The notes: generated by a model not told the origin, from the sequence alone. A stretch of DNA of 64,000 nt from Xylanibacter muris (GCF_013166605.1 NZ_JABKKF010000002.1:372001-436000); one strand, 5' to 3'. Counted from the stretch's first letter, positions 24,795 to 35,433 are shown. Translations and numbers: made by a program.

Positions 24795-25952
24795 TTATGA
24801 CAGGAAGCCAAGCAGTGCACCTGCCGCAACGGCCGAGCCTATCACACCCGCAACGTTCGGACCCATGGCATGCATGAGCAGGAAGTTGTGACGGTCGTAT
24901 TCTAATCCTAAGTTGTGACTGATACGTGCGCTCATGGGTACTGCAGACACACCTGCATTTCCTATCAGCGGATTTAGTTTCTTTCCTGTGGGCAAGAAGA
25001 TATTCATCAGTTTTACAAAAAGAACACCGCTTGCCGTTGCTACGATGAACGCACATGCTCCGATTACAAATATAAACAATGTGTTCAATGTAAGGAACTC
25101 GCTTGCCTGTGTGGAGCATCCCACTGTCAGACCGAGAAGCATGACGATGATATCGTTTAGCGCAGAGCCTGCGGTCTTGGCCAGACGTGTTGTCTTACCG
25201 CTTTCTTTGAGCAGATTACCGAAAAACAGCATACCTAAAAGCGGCAGACCGGAGGGTACAATGAACGTTGTAAGCAACAATCCTATAATTGGGAACAGTA
25301 TTTTCTCTGTCTGGCTTACCTGACGTGCCGGTTTCATCTTGATAACACGCTCTTTCTTTGTTGTGAGCAGACGCATCAATGGCGGCTGGAGCAGTGGTAC
25401 AAGTGCCATGTAAGAGTAAGCGCATACTGCAATGGCTCCCATAAGATTGGGGCATAGTTTTGATGAAAGGAATATTGCTGTAGGACCGTCCGCACCACCG
25501 ATAATGGCAATACCGGCAGCTTGGTTAGGCTCAAATCCCAATGCCAATGCCACCATGTAGGCACCGAATATACCGAACTGTGCCGCAGCACCTATCAGTA
25601 CGAGTTTCGGATTGGCTATAAGGGCGGAAAAGTCGGTCATTGCTCCAATACCGAGGAACACCAAAGGCGGATACCAGCCCTGACGTACACCTTGATAGAA
25701 TATGTTAAGTACGGAGTTGTCTTCATAAAGTCCGATTTCCAGACCGGCATCTGCGCGGAACGGAATGTTTCCAAGAATAATTCCAAGACCTATCGGAATG
25801 AGAAGGAGCGGTTCGAAATCTTTCTTTATTGCAAGATAAATAAGAATCGCACCGACAACAATCATTATCATATTGCCTGCTGTGGCATTGGCAAATCCTG
25901 TATAGGTGAGGAATTCGTTGAAATTCTCTATAATAAAATTTGTGAAACCCAT
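24795..25952 (-). CDS. oadB: Sodium-pumping decarboxylase, beta subunit
   Basis: 385 aa integral membrane protein of the OadB/MmdB/GcdB family. Conserved stretches include FLGIGAMTDFSALIANPKL, the IIGGADGPTAIFL motif near residue 150 (the buried Asp takes part in Na+/H+ coupling), and NAGVSAVPMSARISH near the end. It couples decarboxylation of carboxybiotin to Na+ export. In Bacteroidales the usual enzyme is methylmalonyl-CoA decarboxylase, in the succinate-to-propionate route, which suits the mutA-mutB neighbours. Last gene of the minus-strand run, 9 bp after the biotin carrier. Confidence 0.95.
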   Translation of the reverse strand: MGFTNFIIENFNEFLTYTGFANATAGNMIMIVVGAILIYLAIKKDFEPLLLIPIGLGIILGNIPFRADAGLEIGLYEDNSVLNIFYQGVRQGWYPPLVFLGIGAMTDFSALIANPKLVLIGAAAQFGIFGAYMVALALGFEPNQAAGIAIIGGADGPTAIFLSSKLCPNLMGAIAVCAYSYMALVPLLQPPLMRLLTTKKERVIKMKPARQVSQTEKILFPIIGLLLTTFIVPSGLPLLGMLFFGNLLKESGKTTRLAKTAGSALNDIIVMLLGLTVGCSTQASEFLTLNTLFIFVIGACAFIVATASGVLFVKLMNIFLPTGKKLNPLIGNAGVSAVPMSARISHNLGLEYDRHNFLLMHAMGPNVAGVIGSAVAAGALLGFLS

Positions 25953-25961
25953 AATCTTTCT

Positions 25962-26417
25962 TTAAGCTATTGTGAGTAATACAGCGCCTTCGAGCACTGA
26001 GTCACCTTGGTTAACCAATATGGATGTTACCGTTCCTGCATATTCGGCCTCTATGTTATTCTGCATCTTCATGGCTTCAAGTACAAGTATCGTATCACCT
26101 ACATTGACCTTGTCTCCAATCTTGACATTCAATGATACTACCGTTCCGGGCAACGGTGCTTTTATTGGTGTTCCGTTGCTGCCTGATGTAGTGCTGGTCT
26201 GGTGTTGAGGAGTTGGAGTTGCTGTCTGGGTATTTGATACTGTTGCAACAGGTTTGGGAGGTGTTATTGTTTTCTTAATCTGTGCAGCATTTATGGGTTC
26301 TTTCAACTCAACTTCAAATTTGATACCGTTTACACTCACTTTTGCAAGATTTCCTTCTACTTCTTCTATTTCTACGTCGTAGTCAACGCCCTGTACTTTA
26401 TATTGATACTTGTTCAT
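25962..26417 (-). CDS. Biotin carrier protein of the sodium-pump decarboxylase
   Basis: 151 aa. The N-terminal ~60 residues are an OadA/MmdC-like beta domain. A Pro/Thr/Gln-rich linker (residues ~55-80) follows, then a C-terminal biotinyl domain with the biotin site EAMKM near residue 117 (lysine accepts biotin) and the APLPGTV start. It shuttles carboxyl groups between the carboxyltransferase and OadB. It lies between the OadG-type subunit (35 bp) and oadB (9 bp). Confidence 0.93.
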   Translation of the reverse strand: MNKYQYKVQGVDYDVEIEEVEGNLAKVSVNGIKFEVELKEPINAAQIKKTITPPKPVATVSNTQTATPTPQHQTSTTSGSNGTPIKAPLPGTVVSLNVKIGDKVNVGDTILVLEAMKMQNNIEAEYAGTVTSILVNQGDSVLEGAVLLTIA

Positions 26418-26452
26418 ATTGTTTTTGTTTAGATATTGTTATAAATAAGTTA

Positions 26453-27430
26453 TTATTCATGGAATTGTGTCATCTGGATATACTCTACATTCCAATCTGT
26501 ATTTTTAGGCTTGATTGTTATAACACCGCTTTCCACATCATGTATATCTTCCATGTATTGTTTCAATGCCATGGATATTACGGCAATATATAATTCTTTG
26601 TCTATACCTTTTGTGGATAATCCGTCTTGTAGGATGACATTGGTCATGTGTCCTATTTCCGCTGTCTTCTTTGCCATGCCGACACCTGCTCTAAGTGGTT
26701 GTATTTCCGCCACTTTCTTTACCATTGTCCTGTTACGCATTATAAGTCCGAATACGGTAAAGAATGCAAAGAGCAATGCAAGGCAAAAGAAAACAATACC
26801 CATTGAAAGAACGGCTATACCATAGCCATGAGGGTCGTCACGTTTTATTTTTGCAATTTTGCTTTCTTTTATATGTATATTGTTTGAGATACCCGGAGTC
26901 ACGTTTTTTGCTTCTGTTCTTTTCCATATATAGTTGTCGCCATCCTTCACTCTTGCAAATGATTCATTGGCGGCAAGCGGCGGAACTGTTACAGAGTCTA
27001 TAAGGTTCACGGCATTTCCATTATACAGTGCAATCCATGTAGGCTCTGTTGGGTCAATTTTCACTGTAAGGTGCATCGAGCCTTGGGCAGGGTTGCTGTT
27101 ACAGAAAAAGACAATGTTTTGTTGTCCCCCCATAATTGTACGTTTCTCACCATTTGGAATGATGCTCATTCTGCTGATACGTTCCGGCACACTCATCTTT
27201 TTATCAAGAACAGAACGGTCTGTCGTGAGGAACATCCCACGGATGTTATAAGTGGAAAATGAGATATTGGTAATCTCAATCCATGCCTCATGTTGTCCGT
27301 ATTCGTCTTGAATACTTGAAGTGTTGCAGGTCATTACTTCATTGAGCTTAATGCTGTTCTCTAATTGTGCAACCATAGGAACTGCACCAAAAGTCAGCAT
27401 TGCACCAAGCAATAATCCGAATTTCTTCAT
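26453..27430 (-). CDS. OadG-type gamma subunit fused to an N-terminal lamin-tail-like domain
   Basis: 325 aa. A signal peptide (MKKFGLLLGAMLTFGAVPMVAQ) precedes a beta domain of ~150 residues with the LTD pattern (IKLNEVMTCN, HEAWIEITNIS, IIPNGEKRTI, NIVFFCN). The membrane helix at about residues 205-230 (GIAVLSMGIVFFCLALLFAF) is the OadG hallmark. A cytoplasmic tail follows (KELYIAVISMALKQY). OadG subunits (~80-120 aa) hold the decarboxylase together; here an extracytoplasmic LTD is added. Placement before the biotin carrier and oadB supports the role. Confidence 0.85.
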   Translation of the reverse strand: MKKFGLLLGAMLTFGAVPMVAQLENSIKLNEVMTCNTSSIQDEYGQHEAWIEITNISFSTYNIRGMFLTTDRSVLDKKMSVPERISRMSIIPNGEKRTIMGGQQNIVFFCNSNPAQGSMHLTVKIDPTEPTWIALYNGNAVNLIDSVTVPPLAANESFARVKDGDNYIWKRTEAKNVTPGISNNIHIKESKIAKIKRDDPHGYGIAVLSMGIVFFCLALLFAFFTVFGLIMRNRTMVKKVAEIQPLRAGVGMAKKTAEIGHMTNVILQDGLSTKGIDKELYIAVISMALKQYMEDIHDVESGVITIKPKNTDWNVEYIQMTQFHE

Positions 27431-27488
27431 TGTTTTTTTGTTAATTTGTAATTCTATAAAATATAATGTTCTTCAAATAAATTCAGTC

Positions 27489-29174
27489 TTAACCGCAACA
27501 CAGAAGTATGATGAGCTGGGCTGTAAGTATTCTAAGGAACATGCTTAACGGATATACAGTGGAGTACCCTACGGCTGGTGCTTCCTTTGAACATTGTTGG
27601 TTGGCGTATGCTAATGCAGGGGGATCTGTATATGTACCGGCAAGCATACCCATGATAGTATAGTAATTGAATTTATATTTCATTCTGGCAATTGTACCGA
27701 TAATTAAAATAGGTATGATTGTGATAAGGAATCCTGTCCCTACAAATTTCAAGCCATCACCTTGTACAACCGTTTCCCAAAATCCTGCACCGGCTTTTAT
27801 TCCGACACTGGCAAGGAAAAGCACCAGCCCGATTTCTCTAAGCATAAGGTTTGCGCTCGTTGTAGTATATGTAACCAGGTGGACCTTGTAGCCGAACCTG
27901 CCGATAAGGATGGCTATGATTAAGGGACCTCCGGCAATTCCGAGTTTCATCGGAACAGGCATTCCCGGAACGGCAAATGGCAAGCTGCCGAACAATATAC
28001 CGACAAAGATGCCGATAAATATTGTTGCTATGTTTGGGGCGTCGAGTCTTTTCACGGAGTTTCCAAGAACTCCGGCCACATGGTTTACATTATTCTCTTT
28101 ACCTACAACCATTACTTTGTCGCCTACTTGCAATGCAAGGCTGGGACTAGCGAATAAGTCCATACCCTGACGTGTCACACGTGTGACATTCACTCTGTGT
28201 ACGGACGAGAAGTGCATCTGTCCGAGTGTTTTTCCGTTTATTGAAGGGCGTGTGATGAGGATACGCCTTGAAACCATCGGCTCATCTTGCTCTTCCCATG
28301 CAACCTCGACTTCCGGACCTATAAATGCAATGATAGCTTCCGCGTCAGCTTCTGTGCATACAATGAAGAGCAAATCGCCTAAGTTCAGTATTGTATCCTT
28401 GTTCGGTATTGTGACATGGCCGTCATGCAGTAGACGTGTACATACAAAGTCCCTGTTGAGAAAATCGTGTATTTGCATGATTGTACGTCCGGCAAGATAA
28501 GAGTTTGTCACTTTCAGATGCATATTATGAGGCTTAAGGTGTGTATTGTCTCCTGCCTCTTCTTCAAGTTTCTTGTCCTCCTCATTGAATTTCACGCGAC
28601 ATATATAACTTACAATGATCGTCGCGCCTATGATGCCTACTACGCCAAGAGGGTAAGCACATGCATATCCGGACGCTATTTGCGGCAAGTCACCCTCTGT
28701 GAATACACTTGTCAAAGCCTCATTGGCAGCACCAAGTCCGGGAGTGTTTGTTACCGCTCCATATAAAGTTCCTACCATCATGGGTAGGTTGAATTTGTTA
28801 CTGGTATCGAAAAAGATGTAATAACATGCGAACATTACTGCGATATTCAGCATGATGGTTGCAGTAGAAAGAAGATTCAGCGTTACACCTCCTTTTCGGA
28901 AACTTTCAAAGAATCCCGGGCCAACCTGAAGTCCTATCATGAATACGAATAGAATAAGTCCGAAATCCTGAATGAAAGTGAGAATGTTTGTCGGTCCCGT
29001 GAATCCCACATGTCCTGCCACAATGCCGGCAAACAGGACAAACGTGACACCTAATGCAATTCCCTTGAATTTGATTTTACCTAAAAGTACGCCGACGGCA
29101 ATCACAATAGCATACAGCATGGCTATGTGAGCTATGGAATCCGTGGTCGTGAACAGTTTAATAAGCCAATCCAT
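27489..29174 (-). CDS. AspT/YidE-family transporter with two RCK_C domains
   Basis: 561 aa. Two hydrophobic halves of five or six segments each (residues ~15-190 and ~385-560) carry matching motifs ([38 protein letters not shown]). They flank a soluble middle with two TrkA-C/RCK_C units ([20 protein letters not shown]). This is the aspartate:alanine exchanger (AspT/YidE) architecture. The substrate is likely a dicarboxylate or amino acid but unproven. First gene of the minus-strand run with its own -7 box; 58 bp before the OadG gene. Confidence 0.9.
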   Translation of the reverse strand: MDWLIKLFTTTDSIAHIAMLYAIVIAVGVLLGKIKFKGIALGVTFVLFAGIVAGHVGFTGPTNILTFIQDFGLILFVFMIGLQVGPGFFESFRKGGVTLNLLSTATIMLNIAVMFACYYIFFDTSNKFNLPMMVGTLYGAVTNTPGLGAANEALTSVFTEGDLPQIASGYACAYPLGVVGIIGATIIVSYICRVKFNEEDKKLEEEAGDNTHLKPHNMHLKVTNSYLAGRTIMQIHDFLNRDFVCTRLLHDGHVTIPNKDTILNLGDLLFIVCTEADAEAIIAFIGPEVEVAWEEQDEPMVSRRILITRPSINGKTLGQMHFSSVHRVNVTRVTRQGMDLFASPSLALQVGDKVMVVGKENNVNHVAGVLGNSVKRLDAPNIATIFIGIFVGILFGSLPFAVPGMPVPMKLGIAGGPLIIAILIGRFGYKVHLVTYTTTSANLMLREIGLVLFLASVGIKAGAGFWETVVQGDGLKFVGTGFLITIIPILIIGTIARMKYKFNYYTIMGMLAGTYTDPPALAYANQQCSKEAPAVGYSTVYPLSMFLRILTAQLIILLCCG

Positions 29175-29475
29175 AATAATTAATTATACATTTTTATGGA
29201 GTGCAAAATTAGACAAAATATTGCTCATTAGGGAATTTTTGTGCAGATATTTTTGGATAAATGAATTGTTTTTGAATTTTTCACAATTAGGTTATAAAAA
29301 GATTAAAACTTTCTCGCATAATATGTTTTTTTCATTTACCTTTGCACGGTGAATATATATGCTGTTTATATCTCTTTATATCAGCTGTATTGCATATTGC
29401 AGGGCATTTTTGCTTTTGTATGAAAACAGGTCTAAGTATATTAACGAATATATCATTTTTTAATAAAAGGAAACT
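29175..29475. promoter_or_regulatory. Divergent promoters of the transporter/decarboxylase run and mutA-mutB
   Basis: Minus strand: -7 box TAATTTTGC at 29203-29211. Plus strand: TACCTTTGC at 29337-29345, giving a ~125-nt mutA leader. The leader shows no convincing cobalamin riboswitch (too short, no clear B12 box). No gene is visible in this gap. Confidence 0.65.
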
Positions 29476-31329
29476 ATGTCAAACAACAGAGAGAAACTCT
29501 TTACCGAGTTCAGCGCTCCGTCAACTCAAGAGTGGTTAGACAAGATTCAGGTGGATCTTAAAGGTGCTGATTTCAACAAAAAGTTGGTATGGAGAACTAA
29601 CGAAGGTTTTAACGTACAGCCTTTCTATCGTAGAGAAGATGTTCTGAAACTGAAAACCCCGGATGCGCTTCCTGGAGAGTTCCCGTTTGTGCGTGGAAAC
29701 AAGAAAAGCGATAACACGTGGTATGTGCGTCAGAATTTGGTAGTGGATAATCCGTCTGAGGCAAACGCGAAAGCTCTTGATATCCTTAATAAGGGTGTCG
29801 ATTCGCTTGGATTCCGTTTTCCGGGCGATATGGTAAGTGTAGAGACGGTAGAGACACTGCTCAAAGATATCCGATGTGATATTGTGGAGGTTAGTTTCCG
29901 CACATGTCCTTGTCATGCTTTGGAGCTGGCTGATATTCTTACCTCTTATTTCGAAAAGCAGGGTTATGATAAGGAAAAAATTGTCGGCGGATTAGGCTTT
30001 GACCCTATTGAGAAAATGCTCATGAAGGGTAAGGATACTGCCAAGATGTTGGCAAATGCTCCTGTTCTTGTTGAGAAGCTCAAGGACTATCCTAATTTCC
30101 GTTGTATAATGGTTCATTCTGATGCTCTGAATAATTCAGGCGCTTATATTGTTCAGGAATTGGGATATGCTCTTGCGTGGGGTAATGAATATCTGCATCA
30201 GCTTGTAGAGGCAGGCGTTGATACCGATCTTGCTGCAAGAAGCATAAAGTTCTATATGGGTATAAGCGAGAACTATTTCATGGAGATTGCCAAGTTCCGT
30301 GCTGCCCGTTTGCTTTGGGCGGAAATCGTTAAGCAGTATGGTCCCAAATGCGATTGTGCATGCAAGATGATTGTAAACGCCCAGACAACAACATATAACC
30401 AGACAATGTTTGACAGCTACGTAAACTTGTTGCGTACTCAAACAGAGACAATGAGTGCGGCATTGGCAGGTGTACATTCTATAGTTGTTACTCCGTTTGA
30501 TGCTGTGTATGAGACACCGATGGAATTCTCAGAGCGTATAGCCCGTAACCAGCAGTTGCTGCTTAAGGAAGAGAGTCATTTCGACAAGGTTGTCGATCCG
30601 TCTGCCGGTTCTTACTTCATCGAAGAGCTTACTCATTCACTTGCCGATGCGGCATGGAAACTGTTCCTTAAGATAGAGAACGAGGGCGGATTCCTTGAGG
30701 CTGTAAAGGCCGGGACAGTGCAGGATGATATAAACAGCACAAACGACAAACGTCATGCCGATGCGGCAAAACGTAAGGAATTTATTCTTGGAACAAACCA
30801 GTTCCCCAACTTTACGGAAATCTCTGACGGTAAAGAGCCTGTGGGTTGTTCTTGTTCTTGCAACCACCACCACGAGGCGGCATTCAAGACAATTCAAACA
30901 ACACGTCTTGCTGCTGATTTCGAGGCATTGCGTCTGCAGACAGAGAAGAGCGGCAAGACACCTGTGGCATTTATGCTGACAATAGGAAATCTTGCATGGC
31001 GTCAGGCACGTGCGCAGTTCTCTTCAAACTTCCTTGCATGTGCGGGTTACAGGATAATTGATAATCTTGGATTTGAGACAGTAGAAGAAGGTGTTGACGC
31101 GGCATTGAAGGCCGGTGCAGATGTTGTCGTGCTATGTTCAAGCGACGATGAGTATGCGGAGTACGCTGTTCCTGCATTCAAGTATCTTGACGGCAGGGCG
31201 TTGTTTATCGTTGCAGGTGCTCCTGCCTGTATGGAAGAGCTTAAGGCTGCCGGTATCGAGAACTTCGTGCATGTCAAGTGCAATGTTCTGGAAACACTGA
31301 AAGAGTATAATGCAAAGTTAGGAATTTAA
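29476..31329 (+). CDS. mutA: Methylmalonyl-CoA mutase, small (beta) subunit
   Basis: 617 aa. The N-terminal mutase TIM-barrel (LFTEFSAPSTQEWLDKIQVD through FRAARLLWAEIVKQYG and FDAVYETPMEFSERIARN) is followed by a degenerate B12-binding-like C-terminus without the DxHxxG motif, as expected of the non-catalytic subunit. Residues 458-466 between the domains read CSCSCNHHH, an unusual Cys/His cluster. With MutB it forms the AdoCbl enzyme interconverting succinyl-CoA and methylmalonyl-CoA. 38 bp before mutB. Confidence 0.95.
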   Translation: MSNNREKLFTEFSAPSTQEWLDKIQVDLKGADFNKKLVWRTNEGFNVQPFYRREDVLKLKTPDALPGEFPFVRGNKKSDNTWYVRQNLVVDNPSEANAKALDILNKGVDSLGFRFPGDMVSVETVETLLKDIRCDIVEVSFRTCPCHALELADILTSYFEKQGYDKEKIVGGLGFDPIEKMLMKGKDTAKMLANAPVLVEKLKDYPNFRCIMVHSDALNNSGAYIVQELGYALAWGNEYLHQLVEAGVDTDLAARSIKFYMGISENYFMEIAKFRAARLLWAEIVKQYGPKCDCACKMIVNAQTTTYNQTMFDSYVNLLRTQTETMSAALAGVHSIVVTPFDAVYETPMEFSERIARNQQLLLKEESHFDKVVDPSAGSYFIEELTHSLADAAWKLFLKIENEGGFLEAVKAGTVQDDINSTNDKRHADAAKRKEFILGTNQFPNFTEISDGKEPVGCSCSCNHHHEAAFKTIQTTRLAADFEALRLQTEKSGKTPVAFMLTIGNLAWRQARAQFSSNFLACAGYRIIDNLGFETVEEGVDAALKAGADVVVLCSSDDEYAEYAVPAFKYLDGRALFIVAGAPACMEELKAAGIENFVHVKCNVLETLKEYNAKLGI

Positions 31330-31367
31330 GGCGTAGATAAAATTTACGTTTAAAAGTAATAAGGTTT

Positions 31368-33515
31368 ATGAGAAAGAATTTTAATGAAATAGATATCTAT
31401 GCCGGTATAAAGGCTGCTGATGGTGCAGACTGGCAGAAGGCTAACGGTATTGCTCCTAACTGGAAGACCCCGGAGCATATTGAGGTAAAGCCTGTTTATA
31501 CAAAGGAGGATCTCGAGGGTATGGAGCACCTTGACTATACAGCCGGTATTCCTCCGTTCCTTCGTGGCCCGTATTCAATGATGTATCCTTTCCGTCCGTG
31601 GACCATACGTCAGTATGCCGGATTCTCCACTGCCGAGGAAAGTAATGCGTTTTATCGCCGTAATCTCGCATCAGGACAGAAAGGTCTTTCTGTTGCATTC
31701 GACCTGCCTACTCACCGCGGTTATGACCCAGACAATGAGCGTGTGGTGGGTGATGTAGGAAAAGCAGGTGTGTCTATATGTAATGAGGAGAACATGAAGG
31801 TGCTTTTCGATGGTATTCCTCTGAACAAGATGTCTGTGTCTATGACAATGAATGGCGCTGTTTTGCCTATTCTTGCCTTCTATATTGTGGCAGGACTGGA
31901 ACAGGGAGCCAAGTTGGAGGAGATGGCAGGTACAATCCAGAATGACATCCTCAAGGAGTTCATGGTACGTAATACTTATATATATCCGCCAGCATTCTCA
32001 ATGAAGATTATTGCTGATATATTTGAGTATACCTCACAGAACATGCCGAAGTTCAACTCAATCTCAATTTCCGGCTATCACATGCAGGAAGCGGGCGCTA
32101 CAGCCGATATTGAGTTGGCATATACGCTTGCCGACGGTATGGACTATATACGTGCAGGTGTTAATGCAGGTATTGACATTGATGCATTTGCTCCACGTCT
32201 GTCTTTCTTCTGGGCTATTGGTGTTAACCATTTTATGGAAATAGCAAAGATGCGTGCCGGCCGTCTGTTGTGGGCAAAGATTGTGAAGAGTTTCGGTGCC
32301 AAGAATCCTAAGTCATTGGCATTGCGTACACACTCCCAGACTTCAGGTTGGTCACTCACAGAGCAGGATCCGTTCAATAACGTTGGCCGTACATGCATCG
32401 AGGCTATGGCAGCCGTTCTTGGCCATACACAGTCATTGCATACAAATGCTCTTGACGAGGCTATTGCCTTGCCAACGGATTTCTCTGCCCGTATTGCCCG
32501 TAATACTCAGATTTATATCCAGAATGAGACAAAGGTATGCAAGCATATCGATCCATGGGCAGGCTCTTATTATGTTGAGACTCTTACTAACGAACTGGTT
32601 CATAAGGCATGGGAGCATATTCAGGAAATCGAGAAGCTTGGCGGTATGGCCAAGGCTATTGAAACCGGAGTTCCTAAGATGCGCATCGAAGAGGCTGCCG
32701 CACGTACTCAAGCCCGTATAGACAGTGGTATACAGACAATCGTAGGTACCAACAAGTATCGCCTTGAGCATGAGGATCCTATCGATATTCTTGAAGTAGA
32801 CAACACTGCGGTGCGCAAGCAACAGGAGGAAAGCCTGGCCAAGGTCCGCGGTTCACGTGACGAAGAGGCTTGCCGCAAGGCATTGTATGCTTTGACAGAA
32901 TGTGTGCGTACGGGTGAGGGTAACCTTTTGGCACATGCCATTGAGTGTGCCAAGTTGCGTTGTACACTTGGTGAGATAAGTGATGCCTGCGAGGAAATCG
33001 TCGGCCGTTATAAAGCAGTAATCAGAACAATATCAGGCGTGTATTCATCAGAAAGCAAAAACGATAAAGACTTCGAGCTGGCATGTCAGCTTACAGAAGA
33101 GTTTGCAAAGAAAGAAGGCCGTCGTCCGCGTATCTTTGTTGCAAAGATGGGTCAGGACGGACATGACCGCGGTGCCAAGGTGGTTGCTACAGGTTATGCT
33201 GACTGTGGCTTTGACGTAGATATGGGACCGTTGTTCCAGACTCCGGCAGAGGCAGCGCGTGAGGCAGTTGAGAACGATGTACACGTTGTGGGCGTATCTT
33301 CCTTGGCTGCAGGTCATAAGACGCTTGTTCCGCAGCTCATTGAAGAATTGAAGAAGGCCGGCCGTGAGGATATCATGGTGATTGCCGGTGGTGTCATCCC
33401 TGCTCAGGATTACGACTTCCTGTATCAGGCAGGTGTTGCCGCTATCTTCGGCCCGGGTACCTCTGTGGCTAAGGCTGCTGTTGAGATGATGAATATTCTT
33501 CTTGATAAAGAGTAA
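31368..33515 (+). CDS. mutB: Methylmalonyl-CoA mutase, large (alpha) subunit
   Basis: 715 aa catalytic subunit. The TIM-barrel holds [33 protein letters not shown] and [19 protein letters not shown]. The C-terminal cobalamin domain has D597-x-H599-x-x-G602 (DGHDRG), the lower-ligand histidine motif, and a late GxGG-like [10 protein letters not shown]. It rearranges succinyl-CoA to (R)-methylmalonyl-CoA for propionate formation, feeding the sodium-pump decarboxylase encoded divergently. Ended by a perfect hairpin terminator 26 bp after the stop. Confidence 0.97.
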   Translation: MRKNFNEIDIYAGIKAADGADWQKANGIAPNWKTPEHIEVKPVYTKEDLEGMEHLDYTAGIPPFLRGPYSMMYPFRPWTIRQYAGFSTAEESNAFYRRNLASGQKGLSVAFDLPTHRGYDPDNERVVGDVGKAGVSICNEENMKVLFDGIPLNKMSVSMTMNGAVLPILAFYIVAGLEQGAKLEEMAGTIQNDILKEFMVRNTYIYPPAFSMKIIADIFEYTSQNMPKFNSISISGYHMQEAGATADIELAYTLADGMDYIRAGVNAGIDIDAFAPRLSFFWAIGVNHFMEIAKMRAGRLLWAKIVKSFGAKNPKSLALRTHSQTSGWSLTEQDPFNNVGRTCIEAMAAVLGHTQSLHTNALDEAIALPTDFSARIARNTQIYIQNETKVCKHIDPWAGSYYVETLTNELVHKAWEHIQEIEKLGGMAKAIETGVPKMRIEEAAARTQARIDSGIQTIVGTNKYRLEHEDPIDILEVDNTAVRKQQEESLAKVRGSRDEEACRKALYALTECVRTGEGNLLAHAIECAKLRCTLGEISDACEEIVGRYKAVIRTISGVYSSESKNDKDFELACQLTEEFAKKEGRRPRIFVAKMGQDGHDRGAKVVATGYADCGFDVDMGPLFQTPAEAAREAVENDVHVVGVSSLAAGHKTLVPQLIEELKKAGREDIMVIAGGVIPAQDYDFLYQAGVAAIFGPGTSVAKAAVEMMNILLDKE

Positions 33516-33541
33516 TGATGTGATATAAAGTTTATTGGTAT

Positions 33542-33592
33542 AAAAACAGGAAAGACATGTTCTTTTATATGAACGGTCTTTCCTGTTTTTTT
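33542..33592. terminator. Intrinsic terminator after mutB
   Basis: AAAAACAGGAAAGAC pairs with GTCTTTCCTGTTTTT, with an inner GTTC/GAAC stem, then more T. It is usable in both directions between mutB and the convergent esterase gene. Confidence 0.92.
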
Positions 33593-33638
33593 ATGGTTAA
33601 GGTTGAATGGTAATATGAAAGGAAAATAAAGGTTATTG

Positions 33639-35078
33639 TTATTCGGCAGCGATTGTCGCAAAAGGTACTACCGGAAGTCCTTTCCCGTTTGTGAGGTTCG
33701 GCTCAGCAGTTTCATGCCATCCCATACGTACATATTTCGGATTAGGAACGAACTTGCTATATACTTTTACAGATGAATTGCTGTCTATGTCGGCCACGGC
33801 CGGATGGTAGACTCCGTTCTTTCCGGCCACTTCAAACCACCTCAGACGCATGTTGTCGTTTGTTGTCAGTCCTCCGGTCGTATGCGAGAAACTTACGATA
33901 AGTTTATTTCCTTCTCTTACCGCTTTTTCTGCTCTCGGACCAGAGTATTCAATGTTTTTGTGTCCGTATGTTTTTGCCAGTGCCACATCTGCAAGGCGTT
34001 GTCCTACAGTCCATTTATACGAAGGATGTATGTCGTTGATGTCGTCTACGAGATCTGTTATCGACACATATTCAGTATGAGGAATTATGGATGTCGCCTT
34101 TTTCTGTTCCTCTCTGAAAAGCGGCAGACTTTCGGCTGTTTGCGGTGTTCCGTTCCTGTGGAGCCGGTTTGAATAGATGTGTGGGGCAAGTAGTACGGAA
34201 TAGAACGGCATTTCGCTGTTCATGAAATCCTTTCTCCATCTGTCCACCATCAGTTTGTATTTGGCTGCATACCTTTCGTCTCCGATTCCGCAGTTGTTTT
34301 CGCCTTGATACCACAGACATCCCCTTACAGCGAAAGGAATCAACGGAGATATGAATATCCGGTATCTTTCTCCGGCTCCACTACCGTCAATCCGTCCTTT
34401 CTTTTTTATCTCTTCAGAAAAATCCGGTGAGTTGAAATATTCTTCTTCGGGTGTCCATGTCTCAATTCTTGTTCCACCTAATGCTGCCGTGATAATGCCG
34501 ACCGGCACTTTCAGACTGTCTTGAAGTGATTTTATAAAGTAATAGCCGACGGCAGACACGTTGGGCAGGCTTTCTCCGCTTGCCTCAGCCCATGTCCTTT
34601 GTTTTTTTGCTGACGATACATATACTCTGATCATGTTATTTGCCGGCTTTGCCATTTCCTCTATTGCAAGGTCCTTTCCTTTTTTAGGTGCAACGAAAGC
34701 CTTGTGCCTTCTCATCGAATATTCCATGTTTGATTGTCCTGAGGCAATCCATACTTCGCCTACAACAATATTGGTGTATGTCAGGTTTTCCTTTTTGCCT
34801 TTAATTCTCATTGTCTTTGGAGTGGCGTCGGCTCTCATTGGTTTTAGCTTTATGCTCCATGTGCTGTCCTTTGCTGTTTTTGTGCATATCTTTTGACCGT
34901 TGAAAGTGACGGTTATTCGTTCTCCTGGTGTGGCATGTCCCCATATCGGCACATTCATGTTTTGCTGTAGCACCATGTCGGATGATATTATTTTCGGTGT
35001 TCTCAGTTGACCATACGAATATGTCATGCCCGTTGCCGACAATAAAAATACTGCGATAAAATTCTTAAAATCTCTCAT
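33639..35078 (-). CDS. Sialate O-acetylesterase
   Basis: 479 aa, secreted (signal peptide MRDFKNFIAVFLLSATGMTYSYG). The SGNH-hydrolase fold is shown by the catalytic-Ser block IASGQSNMEYSM (near residue 112), WYQGENN (near 255) and the Asp/His block DDINDIHPSYK (near 345). The N-terminal beta domain (MVLQQNMNVPIWG) is typical of the family. It removes O-acetyl groups from sialic acids or plant glycans. No other sialic-acid genes adjoin it. Minus strand, alone. Confidence 0.92.
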   Translation of the reverse strand: MRDFKNFIAVFLLSATGMTYSYGQLRTPKIISSDMVLQQNMNVPIWGHATPGERITVTFNGQKICTKTAKDSTWSIKLKPMRADATPKTMRIKGKKENLTYTNIVVGEVWIASGQSNMEYSMRRHKAFVAPKKGKDLAIEEMAKPANNMIRVYVSSAKKQRTWAEASGESLPNVSAVGYYFIKSLQDSLKVPVGIITAALGGTRIETWTPEEEYFNSPDFSEEIKKKGRIDGSGAGERYRIFISPLIPFAVRGCLWYQGENNCGIGDERYAAKYKLMVDRWRKDFMNSEMPFYSVLLAPHIYSNRLHRNGTPQTAESLPLFREEQKKATSIIPHTEYVSITDLVDDINDIHPSYKWTVGQRLADVALAKTYGHKNIEYSGPRAEKAVREGNKLIVSFSHTTGGLTTNDNMRLRWFEVAGKNGVYHPAVADIDSNSSVKVYSKFVPNPKYVRMGWHETAEPNLTNGKGLPVVPFATIAAE

Positions 35079-35139
35079 TGTCTCAAATGTTTTTAATTGA
35101 TGTAGTAGCTTTCTTAAGTGTTTATTGATATAGATGCGG

Positions 35140-35433
35140 TTACTTTTCCAAGTAATGCCGCAGGGTGATTATCGGATGATAGAGAATCATTCTTGGGCCG
35201 CACCATCGCATGACGGTTCTCATGAGGGTACGCTTTTCTTTTGAGTAGCAGTGTATGGGGCACTTCCTGCACGAAGTCTTTTGCTCACCGAAACGGCAGC
35301 CGGCGAGCCGTTGTCTGGCATATTCGAGCAGCAAGGCATATTCTTCTGGCAGAGTGTCGGTGTTGAGTTTGTGGTGACAGTATAGTCTTATCATCAGTTC
35401 GATGATATGTTGTTCTTTTTCTATGCGTGTCAT
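35140..35433 (-). CDS. YgbA-family (nitrous-oxide-stimulated promoter) small protein
   Basis: 97 aa. Contains IELMIRLYCHHKH-like text at residues ~10-22 and a Cys cluster CRFGEQKTSCRKCPIHCY (near residues 46-63), ending in a MRWCGPRMILYHP segment. This is the pattern of the YgbA_NO family (PF11756), small Cys-rich proteins linked to nitrosative stress. The cysteines probably bind metal or an Fe-S cluster. 26 bp downstream of radA on the same strand, so probably co-transcribed. Confidence 0.85.
   Translation of the reverse strand: MTRIEKEQHIIELMIRLYCHHKLNTDTLPEEYALLLEYARQRLAGCRFGEQKTSCRKCPIHCYSKEKRTLMRTVMRWCGPRMILYHPIITLRHYLEK

Noticed and set aside
29352..29475. Possible cobalamin riboswitch before mutA
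   Set aside because: The leader is only ~125 nt and I see no B12-box-like conserved core; not supported.
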